From an uncultured Saprospiraceae bacterium (lineage in GTDB: Bacteria > Bacteroidota > Bacteroidia > Chitinophagales > Saprospiraceae), in NCBI GenBank assembly GCA_937941765.1, contig CALDGQ010000117.1, positions 1-64,000 on the forward strand: a stretch of 64,000 nt of DNA, given 5' to 3'. A program made the position numbers and the translations under genes. Position 1 is the stretch's first letter. Each line of letters begins with the position of its first letter. The notes below the pieces were generated by a model. It saw only the letters and a list, made by a program, of their open reading frames with translations. It was not told the DNA's origin and searched no databases. This document shows, piece by piece, positions 8,635-17,107 of the stretch.

Positions 8635-9993
8635 TTAAACCGCTTGCAACAAATCATACTGCGTAACAATATGCATCCTTCCAGAACGATCTTTAGTTAC
8701 AACTGCTGGCAATTTCTTATTCATCATTTTACTCAATTGAGAACAAAGCAAATCTTCTTGAACCATTGGAAATGCTTCTCCCATAATTTTTTCAACAGTG
8801 CTGTCAGAATTCAAATTACTATCATCCAATAAAAAAGAAAGGACTTGAGATTCAGTAACGGAACCCACAACAGTGTCTTCATGCATTACAGGCAATTGAG
8901 AGATATCATGCTTTTTCATTATCGAAATCGTAGAACGAATAGACTCAGATTTATCAACAGATATAAATGTCTTATCTGACTTCATTGCTACCACATCTTT
9001 TACTTTCAATTCATTATCCAAAAAGCCACGCATTCTCATCCATTCATCGTTGAATAATTTTCCAACATACCGACTTCCATGATCATGGAATATAACAACC
9101 ACCACATCGTCTTTAGTCAACTGATCTTTCATTTGCATCAATCCAGCAACAGCTGAACCACAAGAGTAACCTAACAAGATACCTTCTTCTCTAGCCAATC
9201 TTCTAGCCATGACCGCACCGTCTTTATCTGTTACTTTTTCAAAATGATCAATGACTTTGAAATCTACATTTTTAGGTAAAATATCTTCACCGATTCCTTC
9301 TGTGATGTATGGATAGATTTCTTTTTCGTCAAATTCGCCCGTCTCATGATATTTTTTGAATACAGAACCGAACGTATCAATTCCCCAAATTTTTATATTT
9401 GGATTCATTGATTTTAAATATTTACCGGTTCCTGATATTGTACCACCCGTTCCAACGCCAACCACTAAATGTGTAATCTTACCATCTGTTTGTTTCCAAA
9501 TTTCTGGACCTGTTGATTCAAAGTGAGCTTTTGTGTTCGATAAATTATCATATTGATTGACCCAATAAGAATTTGGAATTTCTTTACTCAATCTCTCAGC
9601 AACAGAATAATAGGAGCGAGGATCGTCTGGAGTTACATTCGTTGGACACACAATTACTTCTGCACCAAAAGCACGAAGCATATCAAATTTTTCTTTAGAC
9701 TGTTTATCGCTTGAAGTAAAAATACAACGGTAGCCTTTGATGACTGCAGCCAAAGCGATACCCATTCCGGTATTTCCAGAAGTACATTCGATCAAAGTTC
9801 CGCCTGGTTTTATCAAACCTGCTGCTTCAGCATCCTCAACCATTTTCAAACCCATTCGATCCTTAATAGAGTGACCAGGATTGAAAGTTTCCACCTTACC
9901 AAGCACCAAAGCAGGAATATCTCCAATCACTTTATTGAGTTGAACCATTGGTGTGTTACCGATCGTTTCTAGAATGTTCTTCTTAATATCCAT
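8635..9993 (-). CDS. Cystathionine beta-synthase with C-terminal CBS pair
   Basis: Condenses serine and homocysteine to cystathionine (transsulfuration towards cysteine). The 452-residue protein has a fold-type II PLP core (about 1-320) with the Schiff-base lysine K44 in NPGHSIKDRMG, the loop TSGNTGMGIA and the phosphate-binding glycines GTGGTISGTG. The C-terminal CBS tandem (about 335-452, segments beginning VVAMKSDKTF and VEKIMGEAF) usually binds an adenosyl ligand such as S-adenosylmethionine or AMP and adjusts activity. It lacks the haem-binding N terminus of animal CBS. It starts 10 bases after the stop of the LysM gene and is probably co-transcribed with cysE and cysM, placing both cysteine routes in one unit. 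Confidence 0.9.
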   Translation of the reverse strand: MDIKKNILETIGNTPMVQLNKVIGDIPALVLGKVETFNPGHSIKDRMGLKMVEDAEAAGLIKPGGTLIECTSGNTGMGIALAAVIKGYRCIFTSSDKQSKEKFDMLRAFGAEVIVCPTNVTPDDPRSYYSVAERLSKEIPNSYWVNQYDNLSNTKAHFESTGPEIWKQTDGKITHLVVGVGTGGTISGTGKYLKSMNPNIKIWGIDTFGSVFKKYHETGEFDEKEIYPYITEGIGEDILPKNVDFKVIDHFEKVTDKDGAVMARRLAREEGILLGYSCGSAVAGLMQMKDQLTKDDVVVVIFHDHGSRYVGKLFNDEWMRMRGFLDNELKVKDVVAMKSDKTFISVDKSESIRSTISIMKKHDISQLPVMHEDTVVGSVTESQVLSFLLDDSNLNSDSTVEKIMGEAFPMVQEDLLCSQLSKMMNKKLPAVVTKDRSGRMHIVTQYDLLQAV

Positions 9994-10003
9994 TTGTTAT
10001 TAT

Positions 10004-10876
10004 TTAATGATATTCTACTTCGACGTAAAATTTTGAATCAATTGCATTTAATATTTTTGCGGCATTTGCTGAAACAACCACTTTGACTCTAGAATCATAT
10101 CGTTGTCGAGGGATTCGGCCAATTACCTTAGCATAAATTATACGATTTGTTAAATTATTAGTTACACGTATAATTGAATTCATCGGCGCCTTATTGTGCA
10201 TAGCATAGTAACTTGTCTTACTCGTTCCCTTTTTTGCTAGCCATTGTGCCATACCGATATCTGTTTTGGATTTTTTAATCCTAGACTCTCTTAAAAAAAT
10301 CTTTTTATAAACCAGATTACTTCGTTCCCATTTGGATATCGCTTTTTCTCTCAATTTTTCAGAAATACCATCGGTTCTTAACCATCCAATTAAGAGATAT
10401 TGACCCACTGATAAATTGTAATTTTCCAATCCATTTCTTTCTCTTAAAAGTTCGACGTCCATTTTGAAATACTTCTTAGCAATCGTATACATCGTTTCAC
10501 TTTTAGAAACTTCGTAAAAAACAGGTGCAAAATTCATTCGATGTTTCCACTGAAAGTCTTTCGTTCTAATCGCTTTCAATGGAATCGGAATCTCTAATGA
10601 AGTACCGATTGCCAAACTAGATTCGTTTAAAGTCGGATTGAAGTCCATTAATTCTTCCGCTGACATTCCGTAAAACTTCGCAATCGAATAAACAGTTTGT
10701 CCTTTTGCTATATGATGCTTTATTTTTTTTTGTCGAAATTCATCTAAGGATATTATAATAGTATCTTTAGCGTTTAAGAACGAAAGAGAATCTCCTGTCG
10801 TTCTTATAATTTCCTGACTAAAAATTGGGACAACATAAACTAGCAAAAATAAAAAACAAGGTAGTGCCTTTTTCAT
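10004..10876 (-). CDS. Secreted double-LysM protein with C-terminal RlpA-like domain
   Basis: A 290-residue exported protein. The chosen start (ATG ending at 10876) gives a clean signal peptide MKKALPCFLFLLVYVVPIFS; an in-frame ATG 60 bases upstream would add a polar leader and leave only 10 bases to the divergent neighbour. Two LysM peptidoglycan-binding modules follow (starting HHIAKGQTVYSIAKFYG and YEVSKSETMYTIAKKYF). The last 90 residues (YYAMHNKAPMNSIIRVTN, then KVIGRIP) resemble the double-psi beta-barrel of RlpA-type proteins. A cell-wall role is inferred. It heads the minus-strand run that continues with cbs, which is functionally unrelated as far as I can tell. Confidence 0.82.
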   Translation of the reverse strand: MKKALPCFLFLLVYVVPIFSQEIIRTTGDSLSFLNAKDTIIISLDEFRQKKIKHHIAKGQTVYSIAKFYGMSAEELMDFNPTLNESSLAIGTSLEIPIPLKAIRTKDFQWKHRMNFAPVFYEVSKSETMYTIAKKYFKMDVELLRERNGLENYNLSVGQYLLIGWLRTDGISEKLREKAISKWERSNLVYKKIFLRESRIKKSKTDIGMAQWLAKKGTSKTSYYAMHNKAPMNSIIRVTNNLTNRIIYAKVIGRIPRQRYDSRVKVVVSANAAKILNAIDSKFYVEVEYH

Positions 10877-10901
10877 AGTATTTAGTGTGTTTTCTATTTT
10901 A

Positions 10902-10909
10902 CAAATGCA
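10902..10909 (-). promoter_or_regulatory. Possible -7 box of the LysM-cbs operon
   Basis: On the minus strand this reads TGCATTTG, one mismatch from TAnnTTTG, about 25 bases upstream of the LysM start. It lies inside the longest possible kdsB reading frame, which is one reason to choose a downstream kdsB start. Confidence 0.35.
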
Positions 10910-10952
10910 CTGCAATTTATCGAAATATTGCCACATATTAAACTTTTATCGA

Positions 10953-11696
10953 TTGCATATAAAAGATCAAAAAAATAAAAAAGTGGGGATCATCCCAGCT
11001 CGTTTTGCTTCAACCAGATTTCCAGGTAAACCTTTGGTTGAGATCCACGGTAAAAGTATGATTCAACGAGTCTATGAACAGTGCTGCAAATCCGATTTAG
11101 ATAGTACGATTGTGGCAACTGATGATCAGCGTATTAAATCACATGTAGAGGCATTCGGTGGCAATGTGATGATGACAAAAACTACCCATCAAACAGGCAC
11201 CGATCGTTGCGCAGAAGTAGCTACGAATTTACTCGAAGCTGAAGTAATACTTAATGTACAAGGTGACGAACCTTTTATTGATCCAAACGATATTAATAAA
11301 GTAATTTCTCTGTTAGTAGATCAAAATTATCAAATTGCGACGTTAGCAAAATTAATTACAAATCCTGATTTGGTTCAAAATCCCAATGTGGTCAAAGTTG
11401 TTTTTTCTAAAAATAATCGAGCATTATATTTCTCAAGATCATCCATTCCTTTTGTTAGAAATGAAATAAATTCAACTCAATTTTACAAACACATTGGTCT
11501 CTATGGTTTCAAAAAACAAACGCTTTTGGAGATTGCTAAATTACCACAAAGCATGTTGGAAAAAACGGAGTCTTTAGAACAACTTAGATGGTTAGAAAAT
11601 GGGTATAGTATTGGCATCAACACCACCGATTTGGAATCGTTAAGTGTTGATACACCAGAAGATTTAATTCGCATAAATGAAAATTTCAATTCATGA
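10953..11696 (+). CDS. kdsB: CMP-KDO synthetase (3-deoxy-manno-octulosonate cytidylyltransferase)
   Basis: Activates KDO with CTP for lipopolysaccharide core synthesis. The signature IIPARFASTRFPGKPL is immediately N-terminal and VQGDEPFID marks the nucleotide and metal site. The start is uncertain. The open frame extends to ATG codons at 10887 and 10905, but those give an unusual N terminus overlapping the divergent promoter. A TTG at 10953 gives 247 residues, close to the usual 245-255, and a GTG at 10983 would clip the first strand. It overlaps the following Nudix gene by 4 bases (ATGA). The presence of this gene shows that the organism makes KDO-containing lipopolysaccharide. Confidence 0.9.
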   Translation: MHIKDQKNKKVGIIPARFASTRFPGKPLVEIHGKSMIQRVYEQCCKSDLDSTIVATDDQRIKSHVEAFGGNVMMTKTTHQTGTDRCAEVATNLLEAEVILNVQGDEPFIDPNDINKVISLLVDQNYQIATLAKLITNPDLVQNPNVVKVVFSKNNRALYFSRSSIPFVRNEINSTQFYKHIGLYGFKKQTLLEIAKLPQSMLEKTESLEQLRWLENGYSIGINTTDLESLSVDTPEDLIRINENFNS

Positions 11697-12217
11697 ATTA
11701 TTGCAGCAATTGTAGTCATCCAGTCGTTTTCAAAGAAGTGGAAGGAGATTCACATAAGCGTTTTGTTTGTGATGAATGCGATACGATTCATTACCAGAAT
11801 CCACGAATTGTGGTGGGTTGTTTACCGATTTGGGAAGACCAAGTTTTGCTAGCAAGCCGTGCGATTGAACCTCGTGAAGGTTTTTGGAATGTACCTGGTG
11901 GCTTTATGGAAAATGGAGAAACCATGAAAGAAGGAGCTGCTCGAGAGGTGATGGAAGAAACTTTTGCAGAGGTAGAGGTGATACGGCTACATACTACTTT
12001 TGCCATTCCTAGAATCAATCAAGTTCACATGCATTTCTTAGCCCATTTAAAAAATCTAGATTTTAAACCTGGAATTGAAAGCATTGATGTACGCTTATTT
12101 AAAGAATCAGAAATTCCTTGGAAAGATATTGCGTTTCATTCTTCTACTTTTTCTTTGAAGCAATATTTTAATAATATTGGGAATGGGAAAGAAGAAGTTT
12201 ATTCTAGTTTTATCTAA
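11693..12217 (+). CDS. Nudix hydrolase with N-terminal zinc ribbon
   Basis: A 174-residue protein. The N terminus has paired cysteines CSNC (3-6) and CDEC (about 27-30), a zinc ribbon like that of NudC and NADH pyrophosphatase-type proteins. A Nudix box follows, GFMENGETMKEGAAREVMEE, with the expected Gly, Glu and the REVMEE metal-binding core. These enzymes hydrolyse nucleoside diphosphates linked to another moiety (NADH, ADP-ribose, nucleotide sugars), and the exact substrate is not evident. It is translationally coupled to kdsB, which may only reflect operon packing. A strong hairpin 5-58 bases downstream probably ends the transcript. Confidence 0.85.
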   Translation: MNYCSNCSHPVVFKEVEGDSHKRFVCDECDTIHYQNPRIVVGCLPIWEDQVLLASRAIEPREGFWNVPGGFMENGETMKEGAAREVMEETFAEVEVIRLHTTFAIPRINQVHMHFLAHLKNLDFKPGIESIDVRLFKESEIPWKDIAFHSSTFSLKQYFNNIGNGKEEVYSSFI

Positions 12218-12221
12218 ATCG

Positions 12222-12275
12222 TTGTTCAGACATCCTGTCTGAAAACTCACAATCTCAGACAGGATGTCTTAGCAA
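12222..12275. terminator. Long perfect-core hairpin after the Nudix gene
   Basis: AGACATCCTGTCTG at 12228-12241 pairs perfectly with 12256-12269, and pairing extends outwards to about 21 bp with two imperfect positions. The loop is 14 bases. No T run follows, so it may be a repeat element or a hairpin that blocks RNA decay rather than a classical terminator. Each arm is itself nearly palindromic (AGACATCCTGTCT). Confidence 0.6.
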
Positions 12276-12292
12276 CTTCCTAAAACATTTTG

Positions 12293-12300
12293 TAAATTTG
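12293..12300 (+). promoter_or_regulatory. Bacteroidota -7 box of the LuxR-type membrane regulator
   Basis: TAAATTTG is an exact TAnnTTTG match ending 3 bases before the ATG at 12304. That distance implies a leaderless transcript if this box is used. No convincing -33 element is seen. Confidence 0.45.
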
Positions 12301-12303
12301 ACA

Positions 12304-13383
12304 ATGCCTAAAACACTTCATTTCCTTTTAATTTGTTTGATACTTCTGTTGACCTATTCAGCAAAAGCAAACTATTTAATTGAAGGAAAGATCAACATGA
12401 AAGGAGAGTGGCAAAATCAAATCTATTTGGCAACAATTGACAGACTAGACGATTATTACAGTGCCAATTCAGAGTTTGTAATCAATGTAGGACCTATTGA
12501 TAATGATGGAAATTTTATAATTGAAGGAGACAATTTACCAGAACATGCTCAGTTTTATAAATTGTTTTTGCTAAAAGAAGCACAGTCAGAATTTGATGCT
12601 TGCTTATACGTAGGAGGGGAGAATCACAATTTTGTCCATCTAATTTTAGACAATAATAGTAAGGTAGAAATACAGTCTGATGCCACCGCTTTTGCTCCTT
12701 TTGGTGATTATAAAGTAAATGGAAATACAGAGAATCAATTGATGAAAGAGCTCCGAAATCTTGTCTATCCAAGCTACATTTTTTATGAGATTAAATTTCC
12801 AGCAGAATTGAAATTTTCACAAGATAAACTAAACAGAGATCTATTTAATTTTGCAGATACTTGTTCAAGTACTTTAGTGTCATTGGCAGCTATCAACAAC
12901 ACTGATTTTGATGGCTATTTTGAAACCAATATCGGTGCTTATAATTCATTTGGTGATGAGTTAAAAAGCGCTTTCAAAGACCATCCTTATACCAAAGATT
13001 ATTTTCGAAAACTAAGGTATTATGGACCGGAACCTGTAGCTAATGAGTCCGCTATATGGTGGAAAATTGCAATCCCATTCTTATGTTTATTAGTTGGTGG
13101 TTTACTTTGGCAAAACTCTAAACTAAAAGGACAATTGTCGACCCTTCAAAACACAGTTGCAACTCAACCTGATTCTAAACCAGATATCCACTTAACGACG
13201 CAAGAAATCAAAATCTTGAATTTGATCAATGATGGTAAAACCAATAAAGAAATTGCCGGCGATTTATATATCGAAGTCAGTACCGTCAAATCACATATCA
13301 ATAAATTGTATTCAAAATTAAATGTAAAAAATCGCCAAGAAGCTATCAAAATGGCCAAAAATCATCAAATTCAGGGGTTGTAG
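12304..13383 (+). CDS. Membrane-anchored regulator with LuxR-type DNA-binding domain
   Basis: A 359-residue one-component regulator with an unusual layout. The signal sequence is residues 1-22 (ICLILLLTYSAKA end). A periplasmic domain of about 230 residues opens with YLIEGKINMKGEWQNQIYLA, reminiscent of the DUF4369 domain found in front of periplasmic thioredoxin proteins. A single transmembrane helix follows (WWKIAIPFLCLLVGGLLW, about 253-270). The cytoplasmic LuxR/GerE helix-turn-helix comes last (TTQEIKILNLINDGKTNKEI and VSTVKSHINKLYSKLNVKNR). It therefore could sense an envelope signal and act directly on DNA. ATG 12304 is preferred over a TTG 6 bases earlier that falls in the -7 box. A thioredoxin lipoprotein follows 118 bases later and may be its target. 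Confidence 0.82.
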   Translation: MPKTLHFLLICLILLLTYSAKANYLIEGKINMKGEWQNQIYLATIDRLDDYYSANSEFVINVGPIDNDGNFIIEGDNLPEHAQFYKLFLLKEAQSEFDACLYVGGENHNFVHLILDNNSKVEIQSDATAFAPFGDYKVNGNTENQLMKELRNLVYPSYIFYEIKFPAELKFSQDKLNRDLFNFADTCSSTLVSLAAINNTDFDGYFETNIGAYNSFGDELKSAFKDHPYTKDYFRKLRYYGPEPVANESAIWWKIAIPFLCLLVGGLLWQNSKLKGQLSTLQNTVATQPDSKPDIHLTTQEIKILNLINDGKTNKEIAGDLYIEVSTVKSHINKLYSKLNVKNRQEAIKMAKNHQIQGL

Positions 13384-13501
13384 TTCCTTTTTACACCCCG
13401 TTTCCCCCTTTTTCTCCATCCTTTATTTGTTGTTGCAGCTCTATTCTCCGCCTACATTGCGAGTGTTATTTAATTTTTAAAACACTTAAAATATTTTCAA
13501 A

Positions 13502-14017
13502 ATGAATTTTTCAAAATTATTAATGATCCCAGTTTTGGTACTATTAGGTGCTGTTTTGTTCATGAGTTGCTACCCACAAAACCAAGCCGAAACAAAGGCC
13601 GAATTGACCGAAGCAGCTTTAGCTTCTATCCAATGGCATTCGGTTGAAGACCTTGCTGAGTTGCAGAAAGACAAGAGCAAAAAAATCATGATTGACGTTT
13701 ACACAGACTGGTGTAAATGGTGCAAAGTCATGGACCAAAAAACCTTCGGTGACCCTGCTATGATCCCATTTTTGCAAGAAAATTATCACATGGTAAAATT
13801 CAATGCAGAACACAAAACACCTATCCAATTTAATGGTCAAACTTTCGACTACAAAGAAGGCGGAAGAAGAGGCTACAATGAATTAGCAAATAAATTGTTG
13901 GGTGGGAAATTATCATTCCCTTCTGTTGTAGTTTTGAATGAAAATCTGAACATAATTTCTGTTCAAAAAGGGTTTAAAGATCCAACAGCATTGAAAGCTG
14001 GGTTGGCAGGAATTTAG
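13502..14017 (+). CDS. Thioredoxin-fold lipoprotein
   Basis: A 171-residue periplasmic lipoprotein. The signal peptide ends in a lipobox (LFMSC, Cys23), so the mature protein is lipid-anchored. The thioredoxin fold carries the redox pair C71-KW-C74 in DVYTDWCKWCKVM, followed by TFGDPAMIPFL and the conserved cis-Pro region LSFPSVVVLN. This is the thioredoxin-like DUF255/Thioredoxin_7 style common in Bacteroidota, probably a disulfide reductase in the periplasm. It lies behind the LuxR-type membrane regulator with no terminator visible between, and a double hairpin follows it. Confidence 0.86.
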   Translation: MNFSKLLMIPVLVLLGAVLFMSCYPQNQAETKAELTEAALASIQWHSVEDLAELQKDKSKKIMIDVYTDWCKWCKVMDQKTFGDPAMIPFLQENYHMVKFNAEHKTPIQFNGQTFDYKEGGRRGYNELANKLLGGKLSFPSVVVLNENLNIISVQKGFKDPTALKAGLAGI

Positions 14018-14039
14018 AACTTGCTCTAGTTCCTAACAA

Positions 14040-14103
14040 TTTCGTAACAAGCATGGGGCGTTGTCCCATGTATTACGAAAAAGGCGTAAAGCTCTAAAAG
14101 AGC
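14040..14103 (+). terminator. Two consecutive hairpins after the thioredoxin lipoprotein gene
   Basis: The first hairpin pairs TTTCGTAA and CATGGG (14040-14047, 14052-14057) with CCCATG and TTACGAAA (14065-14070, 14073-14080), followed by AAAA. The second pairs GCTCT with AGAGC at 14091-14103. Neither has a strong T run on the plus strand, so the function may be mRNA 3'-end protection or termination. Confidence 0.5.
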
Positions 14104-14161
14104 ATAAGAAATATTCACATCTTTCTCGTATCTTTAAAGCCTAAATTATAAAAACAAAAAA

Positions 14162-15076
14162 ATGGCAGATACGACCTTTTGGACAGGAAGTGATGAATAT
14201 TTATGTGACCCTGAATTAGCACAGGCATTCCACATGGCACGTACATTGGGAATGCCTTTGCTCATTGAAGGTGAACCTGGAACTGGAAAAACAGAATTAC
14301 CACTACAATATGCAAAGGAATTAAACTTAGAATTATTCGTTTATCCAGTAGGTTCTAAAAGTAATGTGGAAGCATTTGTTGCAAAATTTGATCATGTTAA
14401 ATACCTGCGTGATTCGCAAATTGAAGTGTTGAATGCACAACGCGAAGAAAAAGGAATGGAATCAAAATTGAGTACCAGTGGAAGAACTACTGACAATTTG
14501 AATGATTATATATTAAGTGGTCCTGCAGCAAAAGCATATAGTTCTCATAATTCTGTTTTATTAATTGATGAAATTGATAAAGCACCTCGTGAATTTCCCA
14601 ACGATTTGTTATACGCCCTAAGTCATCGAAAATTTGTATTACCTGAATCTGGAAAAGTGATTGAAGTTTCGGAAGAAAATATGCCAGCAATCGTCATTAC
14701 CAGTAATCGGGAGCAAGAATTACCAACTGCTTTTAAAGGAAGATGTATTTATCATTATATCCAATTTCCAGAACCAGAAGTGATGTCTCAAATTGTCAAC
14801 AAACATTATCCGGACGCTGATGCCGATATTGTCAAAGTTGCAATCGATGTTTTCTACCACCTAAGAAGATTAGGACTAGAACGTGCACCTTCTACTAGAG
14901 AGTTGTTGAATTGGTTGAAATATATCCGAACTTTCGCCAAAGAAGAAGCATTGGAAAAAATCAATAGCTTGGCTGGAATTGGTGCGTTAATCAAAACACA
15001 AACCGATTTGGAAAAAGTGCAAAGAAAGTTATTTAGTAATTCGGAAGATTTTGGGAAGCGATCTAATTTTAATTAA
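14162..15076 (+). CDS. MoxR-family AAA+ ATPase
   Basis: A 304-residue ATPase with Walker A GEPGTGKTE (37-45), Walker B VLLIDEIDKAP (about 131-141) and a sensor-1 stretch ITSNREQELP (about 178-187). MoxR proteins act as chaperone-like remodelers of a partner carrying a VWA domain, often inserting a metal or cofactor. The partner here is the next gene, encoding a VWA protein, 154 bases downstream across a palindromic element. A near-consensus -7 box TATCTTTA lies at 14129-14136 with a short leader to the ATG. The enzyme or complex that the pair matures is not indicated by neighbouring genes. Confidence 0.88.
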   Translation: MADTTFWTGSDEYLCDPELAQAFHMARTLGMPLLIEGEPGTGKTELPLQYAKELNLELFVYPVGSKSNVEAFVAKFDHVKYLRDSQIEVLNAQREEKGMESKLSTSGRTTDNLNDYILSGPAAKAYSSHNSVLLIDEIDKAPREFPNDLLYALSHRKFVLPESGKVIEVSEENMPAIVITSNREQELPTAFKGRCIYHYIQFPEPEVMSQIVNKHYPDADADIVKVAIDVFYHLRRLGLERAPSTRELLNWLKYIRTFAKEEALEKINSLAGIGALIKTQTDLEKVQRKLFSNSEDFGKRSNFN

Positions 15077-15183
15077 GAATGATGTATGATTAAGAATGTA
15101 TGATTTATGATATGATCGTTTATATTCTTACATACGTGTTTCACGTATAGTCGTAAATATCATACATCATTAATCTTACATTC
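15075..15183. repeat. TATGAT-word palindrome (family D)
   Basis: An imperfect inverted repeat between the MoxR and VWA genes. The left arm repeats TATGAT (15085, 15099, 15106, 15111) and the right arm has ATCATACATCATTAATC. The centre is TACGTG-ttt-CACGTA at about 15134-15148. No coding capacity is visible. It interrupts what should be a two-gene operon. Confidence 0.65.
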
Positions 15184-15230
15184 GAATGAGCTTCAGCGAT
15201 TGAAAAAATTATCATAAATCAATAGATAAT

Positions 15231-16559
15231 ATGTTTCCAACCTTACCACAAGTATTCAAATCCTACGGCCTCCCAGCAGATGTCAGAACACTTTTGCTAT
15301 TGCGGAAAGCGATGGAAAAGGGCTTGGTAAAAACATTGGGAGACATTTATATCATTCTCAAAAGCATTGTTGTAAAAGACCCTAAAAAGATTGGCCCATT
15401 CACACGTGCATATTATGATTATTTTTTGAGTATCGAAATCAATCCAGGAGAAAGACTCGACGAAGCTATTGAACGTTCTTCTACTTTTGAAAAATGGCTA
15501 GAAAAATTTGAACTCAACAACAAAGAGCGACAAGACATGTCAATGGATGACAAGATCAATCGTTTTTTAGATGAAGTGCATATTACAAGTTACGATATTC
15601 AGAAAGTATTGGATGGGAAAAAATTATTTGATGCAGATGATCCTAGACTAAAAGATGAAGGTGGTGGAGCAATGGATGATGCAGAAAGACATAAGCTTCA
15701 AAAAGCAGCCGATTATTTAGGAATTGATTTGGAAGAATTGCTCGAAAGAATGGAGCAAATCGCCAAAGAACAAATGGATCGTCATGAAGGCGGTAGCCAC
15801 TGGATTGGTCGTTTTGGAATATCTCCATATGGTAATGGCGGCGCTGCATTTGGAGGAATCCGAGTAGGTGGATCTGGTGGTGGAAAAATGGCAAGAGCCG
15901 TAATAGATGATCCACGATATTTCCCAGTAGATATGGATGCTAGATTGAGAGATGACAATGTTGACGCTGCATTAGCCGCACTAAAAGGAGTCATTGAAGA
16001 AAGTGCTGTTGAAGAATTAGATGTCAACAAAACTATCAAGGATGGATTGGAAAGGGGAGGATTGTTCTTACCAGAAATGAAGGACATCACGAATGAAAAA
16101 ATGCAAATCCTGTTATTGATTGACAACGGAGGTTACTCAATGGATCCACATATTCATAGTGTTACTAAGTTATTCAAGAAAATGAAAACAAGGTTTGCAC
16201 ATGATATGGAGACCTTTTATTTTCACAATACTATTTATAAACAAGTCTATTCTGATGAGCGTCGTACCAAAGGTTTGTCTATCGATCGACTTTGTAAATA
16301 CGACCCCAACTATATGGTTTTCATTGTTGGGGATGCTGCCATGGCTCCTTACGAATTAAACCAACAAAGCTATCACGATTGGATGCAGATTAAAGAACAG
16401 TTCAAAAAAATCGCTTGGTTGAATCCAGATCGTCGTATTGCTTGGAGCTATTCTGAAACTTGTGCTTTTCTTGGTAAGATGTTCCCGATGCATCCTTTGA
16501 CTCCTAAGGGGATTGAAGAGGCTGTTCGGGAGATGAATAAGAAGCGGACGATGCGATAG
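15231..16559 (+). CDS. VWA-domain partner of the MoxR ATPase (CoxE-like)
   Basis: A 442-residue cytoplasmic protein with no signal or membrane segment. The N-terminal half is helical (LPADVRTLLLLRKAMEKGLV), a glycine-rich stretch occupies about 195-222 (WIGRFGISPYGNGGAAFGG), and the C-terminal third is a von Willebrand A-like domain. Its metal site reads LLLIDNGGYSMDPH (about 297-310), so the canonical DxSxS of the MIDAS is altered, which suggests weakened or changed metal binding. Such proteins pair with MoxR ATPases; the CoxE-like group is involved in maturing metalloenzymes. The substrate here is unknown. It has no close downstream gene; a 111-bp repeat array follows. Confidence 0.8.
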   Translation: MFPTLPQVFKSYGLPADVRTLLLLRKAMEKGLVKTLGDIYIILKSIVVKDPKKIGPFTRAYYDYFLSIEINPGERLDEAIERSSTFEKWLEKFELNNKERQDMSMDDKINRFLDEVHITSYDIQKVLDGKKLFDADDPRLKDEGGGAMDDAERHKLQKAADYLGIDLEELLERMEQIAKEQMDRHEGGSHWIGRFGISPYGNGGAAFGGIRVGGSGGGKMARAVIDDPRYFPVDMDARLRDDNVDAALAALKGVIEESAVEELDVNKTIKDGLERGGLFLPEMKDITNEKMQILLLIDNGGYSMDPHIHSVTKLFKKMKTRFAHDMETFYFHNTIYKQVYSDERRTKGLSIDRLCKYDPNYMVFIVGDAAMAPYELNQQSYHDWMQIKEQFKKIAWLNPDRRIAWSYSETCAFLGKMFPMHPLTPKGIEEAVREMNKKRTMR

Positions 16560-16609
16560 GTTTATTTACAACACTGATTTGTTTCAACATTGCATACGTT
16601 TTCTTTCAC

Positions 16610-17096
16610 CACTGATTTCTCAGATTAACACAGATTATGTATCAACCTCAAAATTTGTAAAAATCTGTGTATTCCGTGGTAAAATATTCACGTACTCATA
16701 ACACGATTTGTTTTCTCCCAACACTGATTTCTCAGATTAACATAGATTTTGTATCAACCTCAAAATCTGTGAAAATCTGTGTACTCCGTGGTAAAATATT
16801 CACGTACTCATAACACGATTTGTTTCTCCCAACACTGATTTCTCAGATTAACACAGATTTTGTATCAACCTCAAAATCTGTGAAAATCTGTGTAGTCAGT
16901 GGTAAAATATTCACGTACTTTTCACCCTCAAAATCTGTCAAAATCTGTGTACTCCGTGGTAAAATATTCACGTACTCATAACACAATTTGTTTCTCCCAA
17001 CACTGATTTCTCAGATTAACACAGATTTTGTATCAACCTCAAAATCTGTGAAAATCTGTGTAGTCAGTGGTAAAATATTCACGTACTCATACACGA
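16610..17096. repeat. Five-unit 111-bp repeat array (family A, ATCTGTG words)
   Basis: Units begin at 16610, 16722, 16833, 16926 (missing its first 36 bases) and 17001, with a period of 111-112. Unit 3 is cut short at about 16925 where unit 4 joins. Each unit holds a left arm (CACTGATTTCTCAGATTAAC...), a spacer near GTATCAACCT and a right arm with ATCTGTG twice, 10 bases apart, then CCGTGGTAAAATATTCACG. The two arms are inverted copies of each other. The tail TACTCATAACACGATTTG links units. There are no unique spacers, so this is not a CRISPR array. The units differ at only a few sites, which suggests recent expansion. Confidence 0.9.
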
Positions 17097-17107
17097 AATT
17101 AAATCTA

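Noticed and set aside
15782..16126. Antisense 114-codon frame within the VWA gene
   Set aside because: Its Pro/Ser-rich sequence is the complement of the Gly-rich stretch of the real gene; a shadow.
16610..17096. Possible CRISPR array
   Set aside because: The repeats are 111 bp, contiguous and without unique spacers, and there are no cas genes nearby.
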